64,000 nt of DNA from Symbiodinium natans (taxonomy: Eukaryota > Sar > Dinophyceae > Suessiales > Symbiodiniaceae). The notes beneath the pieces were generated by a model. That model ran no database searches. It saw nothing but the letters and a program-made list of their open reading frames with translations, and was not told where the DNA came from. The stretch is taken from assembly GCA_905221605.1 (NCBI GenBank), contig CAJNDS010002001.1, positions 1,317,001 to 1,381,000 of the forward strand, in the 5' to 3' direction. Positions 13,201 to 25,200 of the stretch are shown here, in pieces (within the stretch, counting starts at the first letter, position 1; each line of letters opens with the position of its first letter). Position numbers and translations under genes: made by a program.

Positions 13201-16200
13201 CTGCCATCTATCACAAAGAAGCTTGGTGATCCAGGTTAGTAAGTCGGGTCACAAGCAAGGTAATCTCAATTTAGAGAAAGGTAGCCCTACTCAAGACTTA
13301 TATGTCATCCAAGTACACCCTGAAATCCTCACAATCATCTCGCTCCATCAAGCCGCAGACATCGACAAGTCAAACCCTATAACTGCAGTTGCTGAAACAT
13401 GCCCCTGTATTTCCAATACTCCCCACCCGCCCCCGAAGGAAAGGACCATTAATTAGAGAACTGACCCCGAAGCCTGAGCCCTAAAGCTTCTGGTCCTAAA
13501 TGCACTGGGAGCTGTTTCAGTTCTTGCCTTGTCTTGGCCTGCGCCAAGGATCCGGCCTGCTTGCAAACTGGGGCTTCGGCTTTTAGGGTATTTAGGGCGT
13601 ACATGTGGTGTAAGATTTAGGGTGTGTTTCAGGGACGAGAACTGGGCTTGTCATGCTCATCCCACTGCCAAAGCCGAAGCTGTACTTGGGTCACCTTTCC
13701 GTGAGGGAATTCGGGATTGAAAACCTAAACCCTAACATCTGAGCCCCTGCGCCTGCGAGACTAAGCCCGAAAGCCCCAAAAGACCCTAAACCCAAAAGTC
13801 CTGAACCCTCAGGTCCTTTAACCCTTACACCTCAGAACCCTAAGCCACCAACATCTGAAACCACTACCTCCTCTCAACCCCAAACCTGCTCCGCCCCAGA
13901 CCTTGCTCCCATAAGCCCTAAGTGCCTACTTGGAGGTTCATGGGTACTTGCAAGTAGGGTTAGAAGTAGGGTAACTCTGGTTATAACCTTCTTTTAGGGT
14001 AAACTTGTTTAAGGGTTTGTTGGGAAACAGCTTCGCCCCTTGCAAAGCCTGGCCTACCAAGGTCTTTGGCTTCTCCGGATCCGGGAAAACGATGCGGCGA
14101 ACCTGCGTGGCGGTTGTGGCAATGGCCTTATGGCCGGTTGGGGGTAAGAGATTCGGGTTTAGAGTTGTATTTACTGCCCCTAAACCCTAAACCCTAAACA
14201 TCCCCTTTGCAGGCTCCAGGTCTCTGTCAGAACACGACGAAGCTCAGTTCCCGAAACATCTCATTAGAAGAAGGTTCAGGGTTTAGGGTGGGTCAAACAT
14301 GATAAGGTTAAGGGAGGGGGGTTTCAAGGGGGGTATGTAACCCAAGGTTCCCTAATAATAACTAATACTCCCTGCTACATCTAAGCTTTCTTAAGGTTCC
14401 CTAGGTACCTACCCCATGAACCTCTCTCCCCTAAGAACCCTGTAAAACAAAACGCTGGAGAAAGAGGGTGTTCTCCCTAGACCCTAATCCGCCGAGGCCG
14501 GAGGCCTGAGGCGTTTAAACCCAAAACCCTAAGCCCCAACGTGTTAGGCCCGTTTTGTAGAGTTGAGGGTGGCCGGGTGGTGCGGTCTGAGGGTTTAAGT
14601 GACATTCGGGTGTATCGGGTGTTGGAGTTCTTTGTCGTCCCTAAGCACCCTTGGCCCTCCGGCCCCGATTTTGCTGTTAAGGGTTTATAGGGTGGTGGAG
14701 TTGGGGCTTAGGGTTTGGCAGGGCTTACAGTAGGTTGGGACGTTCCCCCTTATACTAACAGTCCTTGATAGGGGTTGATTGTTAGGGGGGGTACCATCAT
14801 CTCTGTTAGTATAAGGGGGAGCCTTCCAAGTTTTAGAAGCGTAGGGTGTGGGGCTTGCCTTAAGAACCCAAAACCCTACTTTTGTTGTAGGTTCTTACTC
14901 TAAAGCCCCTTATAGGATTCGTAGGCCACCTACAAAAAAGTAGGTTTTGGGTTCTGAAGGTAGTGCCTGTAACCATAATTAGGGGCATTTGAGGGGCTTA
15001 TATCATCAGTACAAGTTTCAATTGGGTAATAAGTACCCGGAACCTCCAAGTAGGGCTGAGGGGTTTAGGGTTTAGGGTTTAGGGTTAGGGTTTAGGGTTT
15101 AGGGTTTAGGGTTTAGGGTTTAGGGTTTAGGGTTTAGGGTTTAGGGTTTAGGGTTTAGGGTTTAGGGTTTAGGGTTTAGGGTTTAGGGTTTAGGGTTTAG
15201 GGTTGAGGGTTTAGGGTTTAGGGTGTGTAGAAGGGAAGCTCGCTGGTGCTAAAAGCACCCGGGCCGCTCGCTTGCGTTAGCATGTAGTCCCACCCCAACC
15301 ACCCAAACTATTCTCATTTAGGGTTTAGGGTTCACCCCCCAAACCCCCCTCAAGGGGGGCTTTCTTGCTTTTTGCAGAGAAAGAGCAGAGCGGGGTCTCC
15401 CGAGCTTCATGGAGCCTGTCAGTGGCTCGTAGGCTTCTTGGAGCTTTCACGGAGTAAAATGGAAGGTGCCCAAAACCGTCAATTGCAATACCAAAAACCC
15501 ACATTTTCGGGCCTGAAATGGCAGCAAAAACGGTCGGGGGTAGCAGGGGCCTCGGCCGGCCCCTGCTTTTCGATGCTAAAACAGAACATTGCAGGCGAGT
15601 CCCAAGCAGGGAGGGGGTCCCAGAAGAATTCGGGAGGTTGCTACAAGGGTCGCAGGAAGGTCCCAGCGGGTTGGGGGGTCTCAGGACGGTTTGTGGTATT
15701 TTTCAATTTTAAAGGCAAAATAGTCTTCTGAGACCCCCCCTTGCCTCAAACTCCGGCCCCCCCTTGAGAGGGAAAGTTTGCCTCCAAAAACACCCCAAAT
15801 GAGGGGGACCCCAGGATCGGCCCGGGCCCCAGTTAAAAATGCGATTTTTTAGTACTGAAATCGACGGCTCTGGGTGGTCTCTCGTTTTCTGGATTTTTGA
15901 CCAAAACCGAGCCTTCACCGGCTTCGGGATTTCAAGTTTTTCAAGGTTCTTCAAGGTTTTTCAGAATTTTTCAGTGTTTTTTAAGGTTTTTCAATGTTTT
16001 TCAGGATATTTTAGAGTTTGTGACCCTCAATTCTGATGGAGCCGCCCCCGCGACCTTTTCACAGCCTAGTTTTGGTCAAGGGGGGGTTGTATTTTTCAAT
16101 TTTAAATGCAAAATAGTCTTCTGAGACCCCCTCTTGCCTCAAACTCCGACCCCCCCTTGAAAGGGAAAGTTTGCCTCCAAAAACACCCCAATGAGGGGGA

Positions 16201-19200
16201 CCCCAGGATCGGCCCGGGCCCCAGCGATTTTTTAGTACTGAAATCGACGGCTCTGGGTGGTCTCTCGTTTTCTGGATTTTTGACGAAAAACGAGCGGGGT
16301 TTCAGGAGGTCCGGAAGCCCTTGGGAGGGGGTGTCAGGGGGGTCTCAGGGGGGTCCCAAGGGGGTCCCAGGGGGGTCCAGGGGGGTCCCAGCAGGGGGGT
16401 CCCAGGAGGTCCCAGGACCGGCAGGGTGCAAGCCCGGAGCGGGGTCCCAGAAGGTTGTCAGAAGGCCTGGGAGCCCTCCAGGGCGTTTCAGGGGGGGTCC
16501 CAGGGGGGTCCCAGGAGGCAGGGGGTCCAGGGCGGTTAAAACAACGATAGGAGGCAAAATTCGCTGCAGGAGCCCCCCTGGATCGGCCCGGCAGGGGGGG
16601 TCCCCGGAATCTGCCAGCCCGGGCCCCAGACTCCCCCGGGGGTACCCCCCTGACCCCCTCAAAAAACACGAAAAGACATCAATGGTGCAAGCTTTTAAGT
16701 CCTAATTTTATTAGGGCTGACGCCCTAGGTCTGAGGCGTAGCCAGTCACTGCCGTCTCGTCTACCGGGAGGCTTTACCCTCCCTCACCGTTCTGTGGAGA
16801 CGCTCGGCCTCGAGCGCCCATGCATATGGACAGCGGCGCTCTCGGCAGTTTAGGGTTTAGGGTTTAGGGTTTAGGGTTTAGGGTTTAGGGTTTAGGGTTT
16901 AGGGTTTAGGGTTTAGGGGGCGTAGGGAACTCGGGGCTTCATGGCCGCCTCACACGGCCGCAGCAGCCACTCCCGGCAGCCAGGTGCCTGAGAAATTAGG
17001 TTAGGGTTTATAGGGCTTATAGGGTTTAATTATAGGGTTTAATTATAGGGTTTATAGGGTTTATCGGTTTTGGTTGGGAATTTAGGGTTTTTGGGTGTTT
17101 TGGAGGTTTGGGTTTTGTTTTGGGGGTTTTGGGGATTTTGGGGGGGTTTTTGGGTTTTTTGGGGTTTGGGGGTTTGGGGCTTTTCTCTTGTGTGTTTTGG
17201 GGTTTTTGGGTGGTTTTGGGGTTTTGGCGTGCTGAGGTTTTGGGGGTTTGGGGCCTAGGGGTGTTCCTTTTGGTTTGCCGAGTTGCAGATTTGGGGTTTC
17301 AGGCTTGGGGGCTTTGAGTTTGGGTTCTAGGCTGAGGTTGTCTCGGAATCTGCCGAACATTCAGGGTTTTAAGGCTGAGGTTGACAGAGAATCATGAGGC
17401 CAGGCTTGGCTTTTTAGGGTTTAGGGTTTAGGGTTTAGGGTTTAGGGTTTAGGGTTTGGGGTTTGGGGTTTGGGGTTTGGGGTTTGGGGTTTAGGGTTTA
17501 GGGCGGACTCGCAGGAGCGCTTCAAGTACTTGCTCTCGGGACAAGTATATGATAATTGGATACATGGACCCTTAAGGTAGGCATTCTTAGGATGAGAATG
17601 GGGGTTTCCTAGACACGAAGACAAGGGTCTCCAACGCCTTACGCTGGCGGAGGAAAAGGACACGTATATCAGGGCTTTGGGTTTTCAAATCTCAAGTTCC
17701 ATGGCACAACGCAGGCCAACACGCGCTGCATGAGAGGCAGCATTGAGTGGACTTTGGCCTTAAAAGCCAATCTGCCTCATGAAGTCCTCTCTCTCACAAA
17801 CGCACAGAGCAAAGCTCGAAGCGGGAATTCCAGGGGCTTTGGGTCTGGGCCAGGGGTGTTTGTTGTCCTGGTCTTGGGGTTTGGGGAGGCTGGGCTTTGG
17901 AGCAGGGCTAAGTTAGGATGGATTGAAGAATTGCACCCCCTAAACCCCAAACCCTGAACCCTAAACCCTAAACCCTAAACCCCAAACCCTGAACCCTAAA
18001 CCCTAAACCCTAAACCCTTAAGAAGGGGCTGGGCCCCTGGCAGAAAGATCGGCGCCCTCCTGGTAGAATACCACCTCGCTTCCGCAAAAAGGAGGAGGCT
18101 GGGAGGCAGTAGGTTGCGGCTTAGGTTCTAGGGGGACCCTAAAACCCTAAACCCTCAACCCTAAACCCTAAACCCTAAACCCTAAACCCTAAACCCTAAA
18201 CCCTAAACCCTAAACCCTAAACCCTAACTTAAAAGGTTACAGGGGCTAAGGTGTAGGGGCTGCCAGGGCGGTAAGAGGTACCAAAAAGCCGTAACAGGAT
18301 TGTGCAAGTTCGGAAGGGGTATGACAAGGGGTTTAGGGTTTAGGGCTTGGGGGAATGGGTTGAGGATTTAGGGCTCGGGCCAGAGGGTTCAGGGATTATA
18401 CAGGGTTTAGGGTACAAGGTGCCTGACGAATCAAGCTATGGATTCTGGCTGGTTTTTCCTGTAAGCTTTAGGGTTTGGCTAGGGTACTGGCATTCTGGGC
18501 TGCTAACAATGTTCTGGGCATGCCCGTAGGCTTCATGAAAACGTATCTCCAGATAGTTAAGAAACGTATTGCAGGTGGGTAGTTGTTGCTTTAAGAAGCC
18601 TCTTGTAGACAGTGTTGGTCTTCTATACGCCTCAGAAGACTCTTCGCAAGGGATGCTGTGTACCTGAAACTGATCTAGAATAGTTGCCGGGGGCTTCTGA
18701 TCTTCAGGAGACGACATCACAGCAGCATGTCGCCACGGGCTGGGCTGGTAAAGTCATTGCAGCAACGCCTACCAAAAACTTTGGAACCCTCAGCCCAGGA
18801 AGTGAAACCGTTCGCCCTAAACCCTAAACCCTAAACCCTAAACCCTAAACCCTAAACCCTAAACCCTAAACCCTAAACCCTAAACCCTAAACCCTAAACC
18901 CTAAACCCTAAACCCTGAACCCTGAACCCTGAACCCTGAACCCATAACCCCAAAACCTAGACCTGGAATCTCAAACCCTAAACACTCCATAAAGCAACCC
19001 GAGATCCGCGCAGAGTGCTGGCAGGAGCGATTCTCGATTTCGAAAGGCCACTGGCCCCTCGGTTTGCAAGGCTTCAGGGCTTAGGAATGTTCGAGGCTTT
19101 GGGGTTGAGGGGCTTAGGGTTTGGTTTATAGGCTTTATAGGGTTGATAGGGTTTGTAGGGTTTAATGGGGTTTATAGGGTCTATAGGGTCTATAGGGTTT

Positions 19201-22200
19201 AAGGGTTTGGGGTTTGGGGCTTAGGGTCCGAAAGCCTAAGCCCTGAATAGGGTTTGGGGCTTCGGGGACATGGAAGGGTTTCCCGAAGCCCTGAAGTCTC
19301 GAATCCTCAACCTTGCAAAAATGTAACAAGCCCAGGTTCACTTGTGAAGGAACATAACTTGGGATGTTCCCCCTTATACCAACAGTCCTGAATAGGGATT
19401 CCAATACCCCCCCTATGATCATCCCTACTAAGGACTGTTAATATAAGTGGGAACATCCCAAAACATAACTTAGATCGCCATAATCAGGATAATCAGGGGG
19501 CTCGAACTACGTACGATTGACTTTTTTAAATGGCTTTACCGTTCGAGCCGTTCGAGGAACTTAGTACAAGCTCCTTCACAGAACCCAGAAACCTACAGCT
19601 GTGTACACGTTCCTTACCAGAGGATCCTAGTGGCTGAAAGTTTAGGGTTTGGGGTTTGGGGTTTAGGGTTGAGGGTTTGGGGTTAAGGGTTGAGGGTTGG
19701 GCCTTGAGAGGATCAGGAAGAGCGTGGCCCCATCCAGCTGCATGGACGCCCGCACCTTCAAATCACTTCCGAGGGCTTCGGTTTAGGGATTAGGGGCTTA
19801 GGGTTTAGAGAGTTTAGGGTTTTAGAGTTTAGGGATTTAGGGTGTAGGGTTTAGAGTTTAGGGATTAGGGGCTTAGGGTTTAGGGTATAGGGTTTAGAGT
19901 TTAGGGTTTTAGGGTAAGGGGTTTAAGGGCTTCTGGATTAGGGGTTAGGGGGCGCGGTTTCTTGGGTGGAGACGGAAAGAAACAACACTGTGTCCCATGC
20001 TTCCTACAAGCCCCAAATGTCCTAAATGCCCGCTGAAACTGCGTGACACCCTGAAAACTCTGTACGAGAGTCTAAGGGGCGGGGCGCTACCCCAAGTCCT
20101 TGTAAACTACCCGAAACCGTAAACTGCCCGAAAACAGGCGGTCTAGGTTCAGGGTTTAGCTGCTTCTTTTGGGTGCAGAGCAGTGCGGAGGCTCGTCGTC
20201 GGTGGAGACCGCGGCGCAAAGATAGGAAGCTGAATCAGGGGAGTGCTTTAGGGTTTATAAGGGTTAAGGGTTTAGGGTTTAGGGTTTAGGGTTTAGGGTT
20301 TAGGGTTTAGGGTTTAGGGTTGAGCCAAGGCGGGGGCGTCACAGCGGGCTAAGCCCTGGCATTCGCTTATCCGGCTACACCGGCGGAGGCGACTTCACTG
20401 GTAATTTAGGGGTCGGAATAATTACTAAACAAATTCCCTTATGGTCCCTTTGTAATTATACCGTAATAAAACCTCCAAGACCCTAGCACCCAAACACAAA
20501 CCCAAACACCAAAAGAGTCTACATCCCCAAGCCCTAAACCCCTAAACCCCAAAACCCCGCTCATGTATTCAGCACTTGTTTCAGTGTGGGGGTCACTCTT
20601 GCAGAACCCTTGAAGCTCCACCCCTCCCACAAAGGACCTTCCCTAAACCCCTGACACCCTCAAATCCTCGAACCCTAAGACCCCCAAAGCTCCCCAGGGT
20701 TTAGGGTTTAGGGCTTGGGGTTAAGGGTTTAGGGTTTAGGGATACTTCCACCCTGAACACTTAGAATCTGCGCGGTGAGTCTGCCACCAGGAGAGGTCGG
20801 CCGTTGAAGCGCACCAGGGCGAGCACGGTGTCACCCACCTTAGGCGCAGAACCCGAAAACCAAGCGTAGGGTCTGGGGTGTAGGGTTTAGGGTTTAGGGT
20901 TGAGGGTTGAAGGGTTAAGGGTTGAGGGGTCGAAGGGGGTGGGTTGGCGGGGGCTGCCGAAGTTGCAGTATTAAGGCTTTCGGGGCCGTTAGGGCTTTGC
21001 AGGGCTTTAGGGCTTCGGGTCTAGTTGGGCGGTTGAGGTTTTAGGTACCCGGAACCCTAAACCCCAAACCCTAAACCCTGAACCCTGAACCCTAAACCCT
21101 AAACCCTAAACCCTAAACCCTGAACCCTGAACCCTAAACCCTAAACCCTAAACCCTAAACCTTGAGGGTCTACCTGGGGATGTTCAAGGGTTTTGGGGTC
21201 CCTACCGACAAGTACCCTCAAGTAGGGTTTTCGGGCCTCGCCCGTACCCTTTCCTTTGAGTCTTTGCTCTGTTTGTTCTTATCTGTTCTTTTTTTTGTGG
21301 GGGGAGACATACCTGTCTGTTAGTCGTACCGCAAGCCCAAACAGTAACACAAACCAGCAAAGGGGGCTAGCGCAGAGTCGGGTCCAGGTTAGAGGGTAGC
21401 TGTGAGGGAGCGGAAGTTCCACGTTTGAGGGGTAAGGGCTCCCCCGTACAAAAAGCCCTGGTAACCTAGGGGTCCTATGATAACCCCGAAACCCCAAAAC
21501 CCTATAAACCCTAAACCCTAAACCCTAAACCCTAAACCCTGAACCCTAAACCCTAAACCCATACCCTATACCCTATAAACCCTAAACCCTAAACCCTACT
21601 CCTAAACCCTAAACCCTAGACCCTAAACCCCCGAACCCCGAAGCTCAAGAACCGCGCCCCTCTCTGAGGAGAGAACCGCCGAGAGCGGAATTTGAACCGA
21701 CCACCTTCCACTCAGGGGTTTAGGGTACTTCGGGGCTTTAGGGTACTTATGGACTTAGGGGGTTTAGGGTACGTAGGGGCTTTTAGGGTACTTAGGGACT
21801 TAGGGGGTTTAGGGTACGTAGGGGCTTTAGGGTGCTTAGGGTTGTTTTAGGGTACTTAGGGTTGTTTTAGGGTACTTAGGGTTGTTTTAGGGTACTTAGG
21901 GTTGTTTTAGGGTACTTAGGGTTGTTTTAGGGTACTTAGGGTTGTTTTAGGGTACTTAGGGGTTTTCGGGTACTTAGGGTTGTTTTAGGGTACTTAGGGG
22001 TTTTCGGGTGCTTAGGGGTTTTCGGGTACTTAGGGTTGTTTTCGGGTTCTAGGCTTTTAGGGCTTTAGGGTACTTAGGGGTTTTAGGTGCTTTAGGGGTT
22101 TTGGGGTACTTGGGAGAACCTAGGGTTTTTTGGGGCTTTAGGTTTTTTGGCTTTAGGGTACTTAGGGGCTTTAAGTGTTTTAGGGGTTTTAGGGTACTTA

Positions 22201-25200
22201 GGAGATCCTAGGGGCTGTTTAGGGGTTTCAATGCTTTGGAGCTTCGGGTTTCAGGGCATGCGACTTTGGGCTGGGTGCGTCGGCTGCAAAGCATAGGGCT
22301 CGGGGCCTCTGAAACCCAGACTGAGCTTAGGATTTAGGGTTTAGGGTTTAGGGTTTAGGGTTTGGGGTTTAGGGTTTAGGGTTTGGGGTTTAGGGTTTGG
22401 GGTTTAGGGTTTAGGGTTCAGGGTTTAGGGTTTGGGGTTTGGGGTTTAGGGAGACCTGAGCCCGTGCATCGGAGGGCTGAGGCTAAGTTGCAGCGAGCGT
22501 GCTCGATGACATGGCCCATGCGACGAAGGCTGGCTCTTAAGAGCAGTAGACCTATTCTCCCCTCAGAACCTGAATGAAAATAGTAACTTTAATATCCTCT
22601 TGGGTTTTATATAAACAAAAATAAAACATAACTCCCAAGGGGGATAGAGAGACTCATCCTCAGCCTGAGGGGCACGGCCTTGGAACTCATGCAAGAGCTG
22701 CACAAGCCGACTGACACTCCAAGGGCCCTTAGGAGTATCCACACCAGGCCTGTGACAATGATGGTGAGCCGGGCTTGGTCGTGGGCTGGCGCAGAATGTC
22801 GAAGCGAGTGAGTAGCTCATCAAGATTCTCACTGGGCCCACTGCGTGTCAAGCAAAGGAGTTCGGCGATGGCTACCAAGCGAACCTCCTCACCAAGCGCA
22901 AGGCTAAGCCTGCAAAGGCAAGCTTGGACTGGGTCATTGTTGACAATCCTTTTACATTGTTATGAATAGTTATACCCAATAAGGAACAACAATGATCATT
23001 TGAAAAAACACCCCTAACAAATGGTGCAGTTGAGCTGAAACAGACGGCACGAGTTCGCACCAGGGTTTAGGGTGTGCAGTTTATGACCTAGTTAGCCTAA
23101 TGTGGAAGGACATACCCTGACGTAACAGTGCCTTTGCAACTCCTCTTGGTTCAGCTTGCCGCCTTGAGAAAAGCATGCACCCGAGCGCCAGATTCCCGAG
23201 ACTTCTGTTCCCCCCATGTCGGTTACTTGGTACTTACAACCCCATTTATGAGTCTACTTACAACCGATTTAGAGGGCTTAGGGGGCTTGCCAAGTGCAGT
23301 TATAATTGAGGTTATAAGTATCCTGAACCTCCAAGTAGGCCTCTAGAATTTAACGCATATATGGGAGTTTACGAATAGAAGGGACCCAAATATAGACCCC
23401 CAAGTGGTAGGATTGCCTTATAATATGGACCCCCAAAAAGGGTAAGCTTGCGCAACCCAAAACCCTAAACGTGAGATTCGAGGGGTGAGAGTTTTGGCCC
23501 CACCCGTGCGGCACAAAGCGTCCGCCTCGTTTCGATGTCGTCATGGACCTGCGACAGAGGATTTGGAGTGTTGCTATTTGGGAGGCACGCGGCAGGCGAA
23601 AGACTATAGATTCCTAACCCACGCCCTCCACAAACCCTCATCCCTACGCAACCTCAAACAACCCTAAACTCAACACGCCTAGGGATGATGTGTTGCTTGA
23701 TTCAGGTGGCTTCAGTAGGCTTTAGGACTTTGGTTTGGGGGTTTATGGGTTCAGGGGTTTAAACCCCTAAGCCCTAAGCCCTAAGCCCTAAACCCTTTTA
23801 GGGTTCTGGGGGATCAGGGTCAAGGGCATAGAAGATTTTGCGCTGGAATGGCTCTTGGCTGCCAGGTTCGCGGGGAAGAAACTTCAGAACCTTTGAAATC
23901 CTGCTTACAAATCCCAAGTACAACTTGGCCCCATGAACCCTGAAACCAACCAAGCGTAAGAGCGATCCAAAACCTGAACCCTAAACGAACAAATTGTCTG
24001 AACCCTAAACCTAAACCCTAAACCCTCAACCCTAAACCCTAAACCCCAAAACGCCCCAAAACCCTCCTCCAGCAACCCGAGGCCTCCTCGCCGGGAACGC
24101 GGATGGACAGCAAGGGCTGCACGGAGGAGCCGTCGTAGTTCATGGCCTTAAGCGTAGTTTTAGGGTCTAGGGTTTAGGGTTTAGGGTTTAGGGTTTAGGG
24201 TTTAGGGTTTAGGGTTTAGGGAGGTGATGGCCTTGTAATCTCCGAAACCTAGACCTGAAACCTTGGACCTAACCCCTAAAGCTAACTCGATCACAACCAC
24301 ATTCTGGGATTCTTAAGCAGCCACGAACCCTAGCATGGTAAATCCACCCCACATACCCTGAACGCTATTCGCCTCTTCTGAGCGAAGCCTAAACCCTAAA
24401 CCCTAAACCAAAAAAGTACCTTTGAGCCACTGAGGAGATGACCCAGGTGCTGCTGGCCGGGATGGCGCCGATGGAGAGAGAGTCGCCTCTTCTGAGCGAA
24501 CCCTAAACCCTAAACCCCAAACCCTAAACCTTAAACCCTAAACCCTAAACCCTAAACCCTAAACTCTAAACCCTAAATGCTCAGAGTCGGACGATGCGAC
24601 CGAGACCGTTTGGCGCAAGGGTTTTTTGGCTCTTGAGGTTTAGGATCCAACCCTATAAACCCTATCAACCTTGATAAACACTCCCATCTAAACCCTACAA
24701 ACCCCTTTTGAACTCTTCAAACTCTATAAATCCTACAAACCTTGTAAACCCTCAACCCCAGAAATCCTACAAAGCCTATAAGCCCTACAACCCCTACCAC
24801 CCCATAAACCCTGGAACCTTTGAAGGGCTGCTAGGGTCGAGGGCTGCTAAGGCTGAAGGGTTGCTGGCCACCAGGCCCGAAGGTCCGAGAGGGGCCCAGG
24901 CAATGATGTTGAGTGTGATAGTACAACATTACAAAAAGTACAGCAATATATACATACAAGAAATATAACATGCATATATATATATATATGTTATATGAGT
25001 ACTATATATATATTATGTTATAGATTCAATACTTTTAAGGACTCTATAGACGAAGTTTCTCTCCGCCAGCTTCTTGAGAGCCACCTTTTCAAAGTTCTGC
25101 GGAGGGCCCCTGATATAAAGCAGAAACCTACACGTTAAACACACTAAAGCCAGTGTTTCATATCACTCTCAGCGCCTACACTCGCCACCACCGGCTTATG

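Noticed and set aside
16106-16705. 199-codon plus-strand open frame and two long minus frames at the same place
   Set aside because: They arise from the GGGGTCCCAG minisatellite, which is stop-free in several frames on both strands.
18436-18720. Minus-strand 94-codon open frame with balanced composition
   Set aside because: No motif, no splice-like borders, and not in line with the exon chain; could be real but cannot be supported.
21660-21712. tRNA-like GGTTCAAATTCC on the minus strand
   Set aside because: The T-stem pairs poorly and no acceptor stem, D-arm or anticodon arm can be built; the same stretch is a good exon frame.
21840-21960. CRISPR-like regular repeats
   Set aside because: The 20-bp units are head-to-tail with no spacers; it is a minisatellite in a eukaryotic intron.
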